DNA of 35,635 nt from Deltaproteobacteria bacterium (lineage in GTDB: Bacteria > Myxococcota > XYA12-FULL-58-9 > JABJBS01), in contig JABJBS010000111.1 in NCBI GenBank assembly GCA_018668695.1, forward strand, positions 1-35,635. The letters run 5' to 3'. Of this stretch, positions 26,373-35,018 are shown piece after piece (position 1 is the first letter of the stretch; each line of letters begins with the position of its first letter). The translations under genes were made by a program, and so were the position numbers. Below the pieces are notes generated by a model. It was not told where the DNA came from and made no database searches. It saw only the letters and a program-made list of their open reading frames with translations.

Positions 26373-27203
26373 CTAAGTTTCGCTGGAAATTAAGCGAACG
26401 ACTTCATGAACTTCCTGGAGACTTTTGTCGTCCATGTTCTCGCTGATGTAGCTGCTCATCTCGGGCGATAATTCACCTGTATCGGGCGATATCGCAATGG
26501 TTTCAAAGACCATTTTAAAGTGCTGCACAGTGAACTCCCAGCTGGCCTCACCATCAGCATCGGTCATGGAATCGATGGCTGAAAGTTGGCTGTTCACCAT
26601 GCGAATGAACCACTGCTTTCGTTTTTCGTACATCGTGAGCCGCAAGAGGGCTCGGCTGTAGATATCAGCAACAACGTCAGTAACAGCTTGGTCAGCGTAA
26701 AGTTCGTCCCAGAATTCAAGCTTGCCCAGATCTTCGGGGCTGGTTCTGTTTTTGACGAGTGTCGACTCGCAGACCGCCTGCGCATGCTCATAGCGTTCAC
26801 CACCTACCATCAGCCGCAGGGCAATGAAAAATCCAGGCAGCATGCGGCGCGAGAGGGCGCCCTCAGCTAAGCTCTGATCGGGTGCGGTATCGAATAGATG
26901 TGCAAAAGGTTGAACCAACGCACGCGTGAAGGGGTCTCGAACATACTTGACGACTTGGTCAGGACCAATCAAACCTCGAAGAAGCTTAGGCATCAACCCC
27001 GGTACATTACGCAGAGCAGCCATCACTTCTCGAACATCAATCGCCCCAAGACCGGCGCCACGATGCTCGGAATGCGCTACCAAAACCGCTTCGATGATTT
27101 TTAGAATGCGGTCTCCAACAGCCTCGAAGGCAGCCGCATCTGACGGAATGTCCTCATTGGCCACTGTCGATTCCTCTTCTATAACGGGCGTTTTACCAAC
27201 CAT
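26373..27203 (-). CDS. Uncharacterised 276-residue protein in the motA operon
   Basis: I do not recognise this family. It has no signal peptide or clear membrane helix and looks soluble and largely helical. The N-terminus is acidic, followed by a segment rich in hydrophobic helices (about 30-130) with GLMPKLLRGLIGPDQVVKYV and later ALRLMVGGERYEHAQAV. ATG 27203 has GAGG six bases upstream. The gap to the motA stop is only 11 bases, so the two are almost certainly co-transcribed and translated. The position suggests a role with the stator or in motility control, but the sequence itself shows no functional motif. Confidence 0.85.
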   Translation of the reverse strand: MVGKTPVIEEESTVANEDIPSDAAAFEAVGDRILKIIEAVLVAHSEHRGAGLGAIDVREVMAALRNVPGLMPKLLRGLIGPDQVVKYVRDPFTRALVQPFAHLFDTAPDQSLAEGALSRRMLPGFFIALRLMVGGERYEHAQAVCESTLVKNRTSPEDLGKLEFWDELYADQAVTDVVADIYSRALLRLTMYEKRKQWFIRMVNSQLSAIDSMTDADGEASWEFTVQHFKMVFETIAISPDTGELSPEMSSYISENMDDKSLQEVHEVVRLISSET

Positions 27204-27214
27204 TGAGACCTCGC

Positions 27215-27988
27215 TTAAGCAGCTTTCTCGTCACCACTATCGCGCTTACTGGCCTTGAGGTAGGGCTTGAGACTTTCCTCGAGGATACGCGGGTGTTGTT
27301 CGGACTGAATTGAAACAATGGTATCGATGAGGAGCATTTTTGTAACGCGCTCCTCGTTGTTGCGTAGGGTTAACTTGTCGGCGATTGGTAACGCGAACAT
27401 GTTGGCAAGCATCGCACCGTAGAGAGTGGTGAGAAGTGCAACCGCCATAGCCGGACCAATGGTCTTCGGGTCTTCCATATTGGCAAGCATCTGGACCAAG
27501 CCCACAAGCGTTCCAATCATACCCATGGCCGGGCCAACATCGCCGATGGCTTTGAAAATTTTGATGCCACCATCATGCCGGTCCATAGCCTGATACATCT
27601 CCTTGGTAAGTGTGGACTTAATTACTTGTCCATCCACGTTATCCACGAGGTATTCGATTCCTTTTTTAAGAAACGGGTTGGTGACGTTCTCTTCTTCCAG
27701 GGCCAATACGCCTTCTCGGCGAGCCTTGTTGGAGAGGCTTAGGCTAAGCTCGATAAGTTCGTTGGTGTCTGCGCCCTTGAAGAAAAATGCCTGCAGTGCC
27801 ACTTTGATAGCTCCAAGGAACTGTCCAAGGCCGAACTTCATCAGTGCAACAAATATACTTCCGCCGATAACAATGAGCAGTGAGGGCGGGTTAATGAAGA
27901 GGGCAACGCCACCTTCACCTTGCCCAATGGCAAAGCCAACAATCCCAAAAGCGCCCAATAAACCAATAAGCGTTGCCAGATCCGGCAT
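27215..27988 (-). CDS. motA: MotA/PomA flagellar stator (proton/sodium channel) subunit
   Basis: This 257-residue inner-membrane protein forms, with MotB, the ion-driven stator of the flagellar motor. It has four predicted membrane segments. The hallmark blocks GDVGPAMGMIGTLVGLV and IGPAMAVALLTTLYGAMLAN contain the two conserved prolines of helices 3-4. The cytoplasmic motif KARREGVLALEEE contains the Arg/Glu pair that contacts FliG. Overall wording is closer to Vibrio-type PomA than to E. coli MotA, which suggests sodium coupling, but ion choice cannot be decided from this subunit. I choose ATG 27988, with GGAGG six bases upstream, over an in-frame TTG at 28006. No motB follows directly; two motB genes lie about 6-7 kb away, past 33.6 kb. 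The unknown 276-residue gene follows in the same unit. Confidence 0.96.
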   Translation of the reverse strand: MPDLATLIGLLGAFGIVGFAIGQGEGGVALFINPPSLLIVIGGSIFVALMKFGLGQFLGAIKVALQAFFFKGADTNELIELSLSLSNKARREGVLALEEENVTNPFLKKGIEYLVDNVDGQVIKSTLTKEMYQAMDRHDGGIKIFKAIGDVGPAMGMIGTLVGLVQMLANMEDPKTIGPAMAVALLTTLYGAMLANMFALPIADKLTLRNNEERVTKMLLIDTIVSIQSEQHPRILEESLKPYLKASKRDSGDEKAA

Positions 27989-28071
27989 GGCTGACCTCCC
28001 CGTCAAACCGGTACAATACCCTTATAAAAACGGTAGCATGAAGGCTTTGATTCCGCAAACTTCTAAGAAAA

Positions 28072-29268
28072 TCAAGGTGATCGAGGGGCTAGAACGCGAA
28101 TGGGTTCTTTGATGCCGACCCCTTTGTTGAAGCGCTCCAAGCGCTCACGGACCATCTCGGTCACTTCATGGCCTTTTCGAATCACGATTAGACCCTCGAT
28201 GGTGGTCACATCTTGGTCGATAATCATCGTTTGCTCGAGCTCTTCGAGTGTCACCGAGCGGGTTGTCATCGGCGGCGGGTCTATCTGAATTTGCGATAGG
28301 ACGGCCAGCATACGAGGGTCATAGGCCTGCGGGCGAAGCTCTAGGGCCGCGATGCATTCATCCCGGGTAAGGCCACTGGCTACCAATCGTGCAGTATCAA
28401 GGCTTAACCGTAGCAAATTGGCTCCGAGTAGGCGGCGGTTGTCTTCGAGGATGTGCCTTTCAGGGTCTTGGGCCCCGAAGGAGCGGTGTTGATTGCCAAC
28501 CATCACTGCAATGTCTTCTAGTCTTGGGATTCGTTGGAGCAGGCGCTGGGCAGTTTTGGGGTGGTCCAAAAACATCTTTCGCTCTTCTGCGGTGAGTGAT
28601 TGGCGCGTGTCGATACGATGCAGGAGCTCTCCGGGAAGCATGACGCAGCCAATTTGTGAAACCATAGCTGCAATTTCGAACTCATAAATATTGGGTAAAA
28701 AGAGTGCTTCACTGATTCTAATGATGATGGTCCGAAGCTGTTCGGTGCGCCCAAAGGCCTCTTCATTTACCAAGCCAAGTACTTGGGCCATGACATTGAC
28801 GCTGCCCCAGAGTGTCTCTTCCAGAATTTCTCGTTCTGCAACCACAATTTGGTGATGCTCATGGGCACCTTCGAACGCTGTGAGCAGTTCACCGGCAGGG
28901 CAGGGTTTGGAGAGATAGGCGAAAATTCCGCCTTCGTTGACGGCTTTCACCGCTGCTTCAAGGTCTGCGTGACCGGTTAATAAGACACGGCTGCTGTCGG
29001 GAGAGGCATCTTTCGCGAGGCTTAGAAACGACGCCCCATCCATTTCTGGCATTCTCATATCTGAAAGAATGACGCAGTATGGGTCGCTTTTGTGAATCAT
29101 TCGCAGGGCTTCTCGGCCGCTGGTGGCGGTGGACACATCAAAGTGTCGCCGCAGATTGACCTGCAAGCCCTCCAATACATAGGGCTCATCATCCACGCAT
29201 AGGACGCGTGGTTTTACCTTTTTGCGGGAGCGTTTCGTGGAGCCGGTCGTTTCAGAATGGTCAACCAA
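28072..29268 (-). CDS. Response regulator with degenerate HD-GYP-like output domain
   Basis: This 398-residue protein has a receiver domain at about 20-140 (acidic pair D26/D27, phospho-acceptor D70, T98, K121). An HD-GYP-shaped domain follows at about 150-290, and a C-terminal extension ends in a GLIVIRKGHEVTEMVRERLERF segment. Active HD-GYP domains hydrolyse cyclic di-GMP. Here the metal-binding His-Asp pair is Ser204-Gln205 (AAMVSQIG) and the HHE...GYP loop is reduced to NQHRSFGA, though the later DHP (His236) and LTAEE remain. It is therefore probably catalytically dead and acts as a binding or protein-interaction module. The start is TTG 29268: an in-frame stop lies 15 bases upstream, no ATG precedes the receiver, and AGGA sits about 10 bases before it. 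It lies upstream of motA on the same strand, 83 bases away. Its receiver is very like that of the cyclase protein (TG(H/Y)ADL, AVNE.GIF.Y). Confidence 0.9.
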   Translation of the reverse strand: MVDHSETTGSTKRSRKKVKPRVLCVDDEPYVLEGLQVNLRRHFDVSTATSGREALRMIHKSDPYCVILSDMRMPEMDGASFLSLAKDASPDSSRVLLTGHADLEAAVKAVNEGGIFAYLSKPCPAGELLTAFEGAHEHHQIVVAEREILEETLWGSVNVMAQVLGLVNEEAFGRTEQLRTIIIRISEALFLPNIYEFEIAAMVSQIGCVMLPGELLHRIDTRQSLTAEERKMFLDHPKTAQRLLQRIPRLEDIAVMVGNQHRSFGAQDPERHILEDNRRLLGANLLRLSLDTARLVASGLTRDECIAALELRPQAYDPRMLAVLSQIQIDPPPMTTRSVTLEELEQTMIIDQDVTTIEGLIVIRKGHEVTEMVRERLERFNKGVGIKEPIRVLAPRSP

Positions 29269-29363
29269 TGTTTGTAGTTCCTATGCTTGGAAAAGGAGGT
29301 TCACTTAAACGGTAGCGGAACCAGCTGCGGGGGTCAAAATCAAGGTTTGCTCTGGTGGTTGTA

Positions 29364-30665
29364 TCAGGGGTTCTCTGAGCAGGTGATTCCTGTCTTGGCT
29401 GAGAACTTCCTCGTGCAGATTGCGTTTATCGCAATAATATCAGTAAGGTCTGCGCCTTCTGTGATAGCGTGCGTAAGGTCTGCCCGTGAGAGATCGGCCG
29501 CTTGAAGATTCGCCCGCTGAAGGTTTGCTTTCTGAAGATTCGCCCCGACTAAGCGGGTTCCACGGAGATCTGCTCCCTGAAGATTTGCGCCTCTTAGGTT
29601 GGCAAAGCTTAGGTCGAGCCCGGCGAGGTCAGCACCTTCACAAGAAGCCTGAGGTCCAACCGAGCAGGCTGAAATTTCGGAATCCAAATGGCCGCCGCAG
29701 GTGTCACCATTGTTTTGGCTCAACGTTCCATCCGGGCAGCGGGTAAGGTGCCAGGTGGTTTTTTCGAGGTCGGCACGAAGAAGGTTCGCTCCGAGCAGAT
29801 CGGCGTGACTGAAGTCGGCGCCGCGTAAATTAGAATGGGTCAGGTTGCACCCTTGTAGGTTGGCGCCGGTGAGACGTGCCTGCCGCAGATCTGTCGCCTC
29901 GAGATTGGCGTGGTTTAAGTTTGCAGCCCTCCAGTCAATACGGCTGAGGTCTTGGTCAGCGCACTGCAAGTTGGGCCCTGCTGAACATGGGTGTGATCGA
30001 GTGGTTAGGTGGCCGCCGCAAGTGCCACCATTTTGATGACTTTCCGATCCATCCGGGCAGAGGGTTTGGTGCCAGAGTATTTGAGTTACATCGGCCCTCG
30101 ATAGGTTGGCACCCCGTAAGTCTGTGTAGCTCATATTGGAACCCCGAAGCACAGCGCCATGGAAATCGCTGTCTTGAAGTTGAGCGCCGGTAAAGTCGCA
30201 GCCGAGGCAGTTGATATTGCGAAGCTGGGCGCGCTCAAGATTACTGGCCACTAGGCTTACTCCCGGCAGGTCGGCGCCACTTAAGTCAATATACTCAAGT
30301 TTGGCGCGTTTAAATTGTGAGAAGTGGAGCGCAGCATTGGAGAGATTGGCCTCACTAAAGTTTGAGTCTTCGGCATTGGCGTTAAAAAATACCACGTGAC
30401 CCGATAGGTCAGCTTGGCGGAAATCGGCTTCACGTAGGTCACTTTGCGTGCACATCTTGAATGGGCTCGTCACACATACCGGAGAAGGCCAGGCTGCAAA
30501 TGAACTTGGGTGATGCTGCTCCGACTGAACCTCGGGTAGAGGACTTTCCTGAGATTTTGAAGGAAGTGGGTCCGGCTCCGGTGTGCAGGCCTGCAGGAGC
30601 CAAGCGGTAACCAGGATGTGAAGTCCAAGTGTGAAGAATTTAGCCATCTCTACTGGTTTTCGCAT
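29364..30665 (-). CDS. Pentapeptide-repeat lipoprotein with two cysteine-rich inserts
   Basis: The N-terminus is a lipoprotein signal ending in lipobox LLQAC, then a Pro/Ser-rich linker. The rest is dominated by A(D/N)LxxA pentapeptide repeats, which form a right-handed four-sided beta-helix. The helix is broken twice by a near-duplicate insert, WHxTxCPDGxxSxNNGxTCGGHL followed by CS.GP...C (around 29950-30085 and 29640-29765), each with four cysteines. I place the start at ATG 30665 (MRKPVEMAKFF). ATG 30713 further upstream and ATG 30647 within the signal are alternatives, and no ribosome-binding site decides between them. It is divergent from the exported WD40 gene. Function unknown; presumably a surface or periplasmic scaffold. 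Confidence 0.88.
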   Translation of the reverse strand: MRKPVEMAKFFTLGLHILVTAWLLQACTPEPDPLPSKSQESPLPEVQSEQHHPSSFAAWPSPVCVTSPFKMCTQSDLREADFRQADLSGHVVFFNANAEDSNFSEANLSNAALHFSQFKRAKLEYIDLSGADLPGVSLVASNLERAQLRNINCLGCDFTGAQLQDSDFHGAVLRGSNMSYTDLRGANLSRADVTQILWHQTLCPDGSESHQNGGTCGGHLTTRSHPCSAGPNLQCADQDLSRIDWRAANLNHANLEATDLRQARLTGANLQGCNLTHSNLRGADFSHADLLGANLLRADLEKTTWHLTRCPDGTLSQNNGDTCGGHLDSEISACSVGPQASCEGADLAGLDLSFANLRGANLQGADLRGTRLVGANLQKANLQRANLQAADLSRADLTHAITEGADLTDIIAINAICTRKFSAKTGITCSENP

Positions 30666-30869
30666 GCATCTTGGCCTCAAACCAACCTGGAACCTCAACG
30701 AATTCGATTCCATTGATCATTCTTCACTCAAAAAGCCTTTCCGAAGCCCAAGGTATGCGCATGTCGCTCGCCAACATACTTAAGATCGCTAGGGTTTCGT
30801 CGATGGTGATCTGAAGGTGAAAAGCGGCGGTGCACCAAGCGGACGCTGCTAATCTTGAGGGATGGGGTT

Positions 30870-33605
30870 GTGGTGAGGCGGCATCAATTTTGCCAAATGC
30901 TCGTGAGAGCACTGATTGTCTCGTTTGGCGTACTGAGCTGCGCCAACCTGATGGCTGCACCCACTGGAAAACCCCTTCACAAGATACGCGGTCACAACGG
31001 AACCATCCGCGCCTTGGCCTTTTCTCCCAACGGTAAGCTTCTCGTCTCTGGCAGCACCGATGAAACGGTTCGAGTTTGGGATACTGAATCCTCTGATAAC
31101 CTTCATGTGTTTGAGGGCCATTTTGGAGGGGCGAGAACGGTCGCTATTGCGCCAAATAACCGGACCATCGCGACAGGATCCTACGACGGAAAAATCAGAC
31201 TTTATGATTCCAAACGGGGTGTGAAGGTCGGTGAATTTGGGTCGTATACCGAGTGGGTTTCTGCACTGGCTTTTTCCCCCGACGGTAAGTTTTTGGCGGC
31301 CGCCTCTGCTGAAGGTGACGTACGGCTTTGGCGAGTCAAAAACGGAAAGATGATTCGTCAGTACAAGGGTCACCGCGCGGGCGTCATGACCCTTGCCTTT
31401 AGTAAGAACGGTCGGCTCCTGGCAACTGGCGGAACCGAGCGCCTAGTCCGTCTTTTTCGCGCAGGCACCGGGAAATTATTAAAAACCTTTGAGGGTCACG
31501 ATGCATCGATTTCCAGCATTGTGTTTCATCCCAACGGTAAACAAGTTGTGACCGCATCTTGGGATTCGACCATTGCCTTTTGGAATATCCAGCGAGGTAA
31601 TTTTATCAAGGAGTTCAAAGGCCACCTAAGTGAGGTTCAGGCAATTGTTTTTGCAGACCGTGGCCGGACTCTCATTTCTCTGGGGGGCGACAATACGGTT
31701 CGATACTGGGATGTGCGTAACGGTCTCGAGCGTAAGTTAAAGTTCGTCAGGGAGACTGGGGTTGCTGTCGCCGTATCAGGGGCAGGAAGAATGTTTGCGA
31801 CGGCCACATTTGATAACCGGCTTCAGGTATGGGCTCCGTCTGCCCTCCAGGAAGGTTTGAGGGTGGGGCATGAAGCGCCGATTAGCTGCGTCGCGTCCTC
31901 GCCTAAGTCGGATATTGTAGCGATTTGTGATGATACAGCGTTGGTCTTGCGTAATCAGCGTACCGGGAAAAAAGTAGGATGGTTGGCCGAGCATGTAGAG
32001 CCGGTCACCGCGGTAACGTTTAGTGCTGATGGTAAATTCTTGCTCTCTGCTAGCAAAGAACCTGTGGTGCGGCTCTGGGATGTAAAAAAGCGCGTGGTGC
32101 TTCGCCGAATAGCTGGGCCAAAGACTGGGACAGGTGCTCTTGCCTTTTCGCGAAATGGCAAATCGATAAGCTTTGGGGGCTTGGACGGCAGTGTCTGGTT
32201 GGTCAACCCTAAATCCGGGCGAGTGAAGCACAAGATTAAAGCACACCGGTCTCAGGTTACGGGCGTCTCATTTAGCGTGAACGGTAAGTCGGTAATCAGC
32301 GCCAGCTGGGACCGCCAAGTTTTGCAGTGGAGCGTGAAGAGCGGAAAACGATTACACAAGTTCTCCGGCGTGAAGGGACTTGTAGGAGCCTTGGCAGTTT
32401 CTCGTGACGGACGGTACTTGGCCGCTTCCATCGGCTCGAATATTCGCGTCTGGAGTCTCAAAACAAAAAAGAAACTCCACCTTCTCAAAGGTCATAAAGA
32501 CCACGTGAATGACCTCGATTTTGCACCGGGTGCTTCGATACTAGCAAGCGCCAGCCAGGATTGGAGTGTGAAGTTGTGGGATATTAGTAAGGGGTTAGAG
32601 CGTCGCACAATTCAAGGTCACCAGTTTGGTGTTACTGGGGTCGCGTTTTCCAGCAGCGGGTCTAGGCTGATATCGACGAGTTTAGATTTCACAGCTAGGT
32701 TATGGGATGTACGAACCAGTAACGAACGTATGCGACTTGAGGGGCATGAAGGCACCGTTGCAACTGTGGTCTTCAATCCTAAAGGGAATCTCTTGGCGTC
32801 CGGGGGTTACGATAAAGTTATTCGCTTATGGAACACGAAGACCGGCAAGGTGGTTCGCGAGTTGTTCGGTCACCAGGGCGGCGTTGAAGCTGTTGCCTTT
32901 TCACCCGACGGTAAGAAGCTGGCATCAGGGAGCCGTGATAATCAAGTTCGTTTATGGGACGTGAAAACGGGGGAATTACTTCACGAGCTGGAAGGTCACA
33001 CAAACTGGGTGAAGACGCTCGCTTTCTCTCCTGATGGGAAGATTTTAGCATCGGCTGGACGAGACAAAAGGCCCCGACTCTGGAGCGTGTCTCGAGGAGC
33101 TTTACGACGCGAGCTTGAAGCCCAGAAGAGTGAGGTCCAGGGCTTATCATTTCACCCTGATGGTGAAACTTTAGCGGTGGCCGCTGGGCACGATATCCGT
33201 TTTTTCACCATCCCCGATGGGGTCTATTCAAAAGAGTTGGTTGGACATAACCATGTGGTTTCAGCGGTTCCATTTTCGCCCCGTAAGTTAAGTCAGACCA
33301 TCGCATCGGCTTCCTATGATTATACAATTCGTCTTTGGGATGTACGTAAGCAAAAAGTGCGTCGCAAGATGGTGGGGCATGATGGTGGAGTACGAGATAT
33401 AGCCTTCTCACCGGATGGCGAGACCGTGGTGTCTGGAAGTGATGATTCTACCGTTAGGATCTGGAGTGTGGCTTCAGGCAGCGAGCGAATTGTATGTGAA
33501 GGACATCAAGGCGCAGTCACAGCAGTTGCGTACCACCCGAATGGGCGTTTAGTCGCCTCGGCGGGCATCGACCAAACAATCCGAATCTGGGATGCACGGC
33601 TCTAA
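30870..33605 (+). CDS. Exported WD40 protein with 21 blades (three seven-bladed propellers)
   Basis: About 911 residues. After an N-terminal hydrophobic export signal (MLVRALIVSFGVLSCANLMAA) the whole protein is WD40 repeats. I count 21 (GH...V..LAFSPDGK.LASGS.D.TVRLWD), exactly enough for three seven-bladed beta-propellers. Blades 7, 8, 10, 12 and 18 are the least canonical. Cleavage after an Ala in LMAA is likely; a lipid-modified Cys in VLSC is a weaker possibility. GTG 30870, with GAGGGATGG upstream, is my preferred start. TTG 30855 and ATG 30897 are alternatives in the same frame. No kinase, caspase or NB-ARC domain is attached, unlike many bacterial WD40 proteins, so it is probably an extracytoplasmic interaction scaffold. 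It is convergent with the first motB gene. Confidence 0.93.
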   Translation: MVRRHQFCQMLVRALIVSFGVLSCANLMAAPTGKPLHKIRGHNGTIRALAFSPNGKLLVSGSTDETVRVWDTESSDNLHVFEGHFGGARTVAIAPNNRTIATGSYDGKIRLYDSKRGVKVGEFGSYTEWVSALAFSPDGKFLAAASAEGDVRLWRVKNGKMIRQYKGHRAGVMTLAFSKNGRLLATGGTERLVRLFRAGTGKLLKTFEGHDASISSIVFHPNGKQVVTASWDSTIAFWNIQRGNFIKEFKGHLSEVQAIVFADRGRTLISLGGDNTVRYWDVRNGLERKLKFVRETGVAVAVSGAGRMFATATFDNRLQVWAPSALQEGLRVGHEAPISCVASSPKSDIVAICDDTALVLRNQRTGKKVGWLAEHVEPVTAVTFSADGKFLLSASKEPVVRLWDVKKRVVLRRIAGPKTGTGALAFSRNGKSISFGGLDGSVWLVNPKSGRVKHKIKAHRSQVTGVSFSVNGKSVISASWDRQVLQWSVKSGKRLHKFSGVKGLVGALAVSRDGRYLAASIGSNIRVWSLKTKKKLHLLKGHKDHVNDLDFAPGASILASASQDWSVKLWDISKGLERRTIQGHQFGVTGVAFSSSGSRLISTSLDFTARLWDVRTSNERMRLEGHEGTVATVVFNPKGNLLASGGYDKVIRLWNTKTGKVVRELFGHQGGVEAVAFSPDGKKLASGSRDNQVRLWDVKTGELLHELEGHTNWVKTLAFSPDGKILASAGRDKRPRLWSVSRGALRRELEAQKSEVQGLSFHPDGETLAVAAGHDIRFFTIPDGVYSKELVGHNHVVSAVPFSPRKLSQTIASASYDYTIRLWDVRKQKVRRKMVGHDGGVRDIAFSPDGETVVSGSDDSTVRIWSVASGSERIVCEGHQGAVTAVAYHPNGRLVASAGIDQTIRIWDARL

Positions 33606-33625
33606 CGCCTGTTGGCTAAAAGCGT

Positions 33626-34927
33626 TTATTTCGTTGGGGCAGGGGCGGCAGGCGGCGGCTTGCCCACGCTGTTGATCGGTCGAACATGGTCTCGGTGATA
33701 GTTCTCGAGAGTCTCTGCATTGATGATAATGCGCTCAAGGTTGTCGGGGTTGTCGGTGCCCGTAATGTTAGAAGACTCTCGCTGATCAATAATGATTTCA
33801 ACGCGGCGGTTTTTACCTCGATTTTGGGGCGTGTCGTTGGGGACGCGTGGCCGGGTTTCCGCAAATCCACGCAGTACAAAGCGTTCGGGCTTCAGGTCTG
33901 ATCTTTTTAGCAGTGAGTGAATCACCGAAAATGCGCGCGCACTCGAGAGTTCCCAGTTTGAGCGGAACTGTCTCGTACTCATGGGTTGGTTGTCGGTGTG
34001 TCCGGCGACCGTAATGGCACCAGGAATCTTATCCAGAGAGTTTTTAAGCTTGGTTGAAATACTCACAAAACTCTTCTTTAAGGTTGCGCTACCCGCAGAA
34101 AATGAACCGGCTTGAAGGATCTGAATGGTGATTTGCTGATCACCTTCTTCCACTTCAATTTTACCATCGTTGATTTCTTGTTTTAGGATTTGGCGCATTT
34201 CAGCCGACTGCTTCCTGGTTTGTTCTCTGGCAGCGGCTTGGAGAATTTGCGCTTCAGATAGAATTTGTTCAACTCCAAATTCTTCCATTTCAGTGCTCAT
34301 GGACTGACCCAGCCCTCGCTTCATCGACTCGACCATCTTCTTAAATGTCGTAATTTCCATGCTGCTCATCGATAAAAGCATAACGAAGAAACACATGAGT
34401 AGGGACATCAGATCGGCGAATGTTACGACCCAAAGGGGAGCGCCTGCCTCTGCTTCTGGAGCAGGTGGACCCATTGAATCATCTTCCAACAACATTGTCG
34501 GTGGTGGAGGTGCCGGTTTAGCCTTTTTAGCGGCGTCTTCGGTTGCGATATCCGCGGATGGTTTCTTCGGCGCTTTTTTGGCGGTTACTTGTGCTGCGGC
34601 GATCGCAGCGGTTTGAGCAGTTTGTTCCGCCTGCGGTACTCCCGCTACTGCAGTGACGACCGATTTAGCAGTTGTTTTTTTCTTACGTTTCTTTTTTCGG
34701 ACGGGGGCTTTGCCGTCAGCAGTCTCGGCTGGAGCGGCAGCTGGAGTCTTCTTGGAGACTTTCTTCTTGGTTGTCTTCTTCGTTGTTTTCTTGGTTGTTT
34801 TCTTGGTTGATTTCAGCTTTTTGGGCGCATCGGTCTCTGGCGACGGGCGCTCGCGCGTCTTCTTCACTGCTTTATCTGCAGGCTTTGCGCCCCGTTTGGG
34901 CTTATCTGGTTTCTCCGAATCGCTCAC
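33626..34927 (-). CDS. motB: MotB-family stator protein with a long lysine-rich, histone H1-like N-terminal tail
   Basis: This 433-residue protein has the MotB layout. A single membrane helix at about 166-187 carries the ion-binding Asp172 (WVVTFADLMSLLMCFFVMLLS). A periplasmic plug/linker follows, then an OmpA-like peptidoglycan-binding domain at about 265-385 (VAGHTDNQP, NWELSSARAF, FAETRP, NRRVEIII). The cytoplasmic tail before the helix is about 165 residues, against about 30 in E. coli MotB. It is Lys/Ala/Pro-rich (about 36 Lys and 5 Arg, mostly in the first 90 residues) and contains a TKKT repeat, like histone H1 tails. The start is GTG 34927 with AAGGA about 6 bases upstream. It is divergent from a second motB at 35111 and convergent with the WD40 gene. 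The tail might bind polyanions, membrane phospholipid or an acidic partner; this is inference. Confidence 0.95.
   Translation of the reverse strand: MSDSEKPDKPKRGAKPADKAVKKTRERPSPETDAPKKLKSTKKTTKKTTKKTTKKKVSKKTPAAAPAETADGKAPVRKKKRKKKTTAKSVVTAVAGVPQAEQTAQTAAIAAAQVTAKKAPKKPSADIATEDAAKKAKPAPPPPTMLLEDDSMGPPAPEAEAGAPLWVVTFADLMSLLMCFFVMLLSMSSMEITTFKKMVESMKRGLGQSMSTEMEEFGVEQILSEAQILQAAAREQTRKQSAEMRQILKQEINDGKIEVEEGDQQITIQILQAGSFSAGSATLKKSFVSISTKLKNSLDKIPGAITVAGHTDNQPMSTRQFRSNWELSSARAFSVIHSLLKRSDLKPERFVLRGFAETRPRVPNDTPQNRGKNRRVEIIIDQRESSNITGTDNPDNLERIIINAETLENYHRDHVRPINSVGKPPPAAPAPTK
34764..34811 (-). repeat. Four tandem 12-bp repeats encoding the TKKT tract of MotB
   Basis: Plus-strand units TTCTTGGTTGTC, TTCTTCGTTGTT, TTCTTGGTTGTT and TTCTTGGTTGAT lie end to end, with one to two differences between neighbouring units. 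Each unit is four codons, so gain or loss keeps the frame and changes tail length and charge. Confidence 0.85.
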
Positions 34928-35018
34928 CGCTATCCTTTGGCGACAGTGTGGTTAAGTTGCCATGGCTTCCCATTACGAGGCAATCCCACATTTAACTATC
35001 GACTATTTGACCAAAGAC

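Noticed and set aside
28007-28071. Possible promoter with TATAAG/TATTGT upstream of motA
   Set aside because: No -35 box at acceptable spacing could be paired with either element, and no sigma-28 match was found. motA may be co-transcribed with the upstream response-regulator gene.
30780-30806. Sigma-28-like TTAAGATC-N11-GTCGATGG upstream of the WD40 gene
   Set aside because: The -35 box matches only 5 of 8 and the gene has no clear flagellar role; kept only as a weak candidate for a matrix search.
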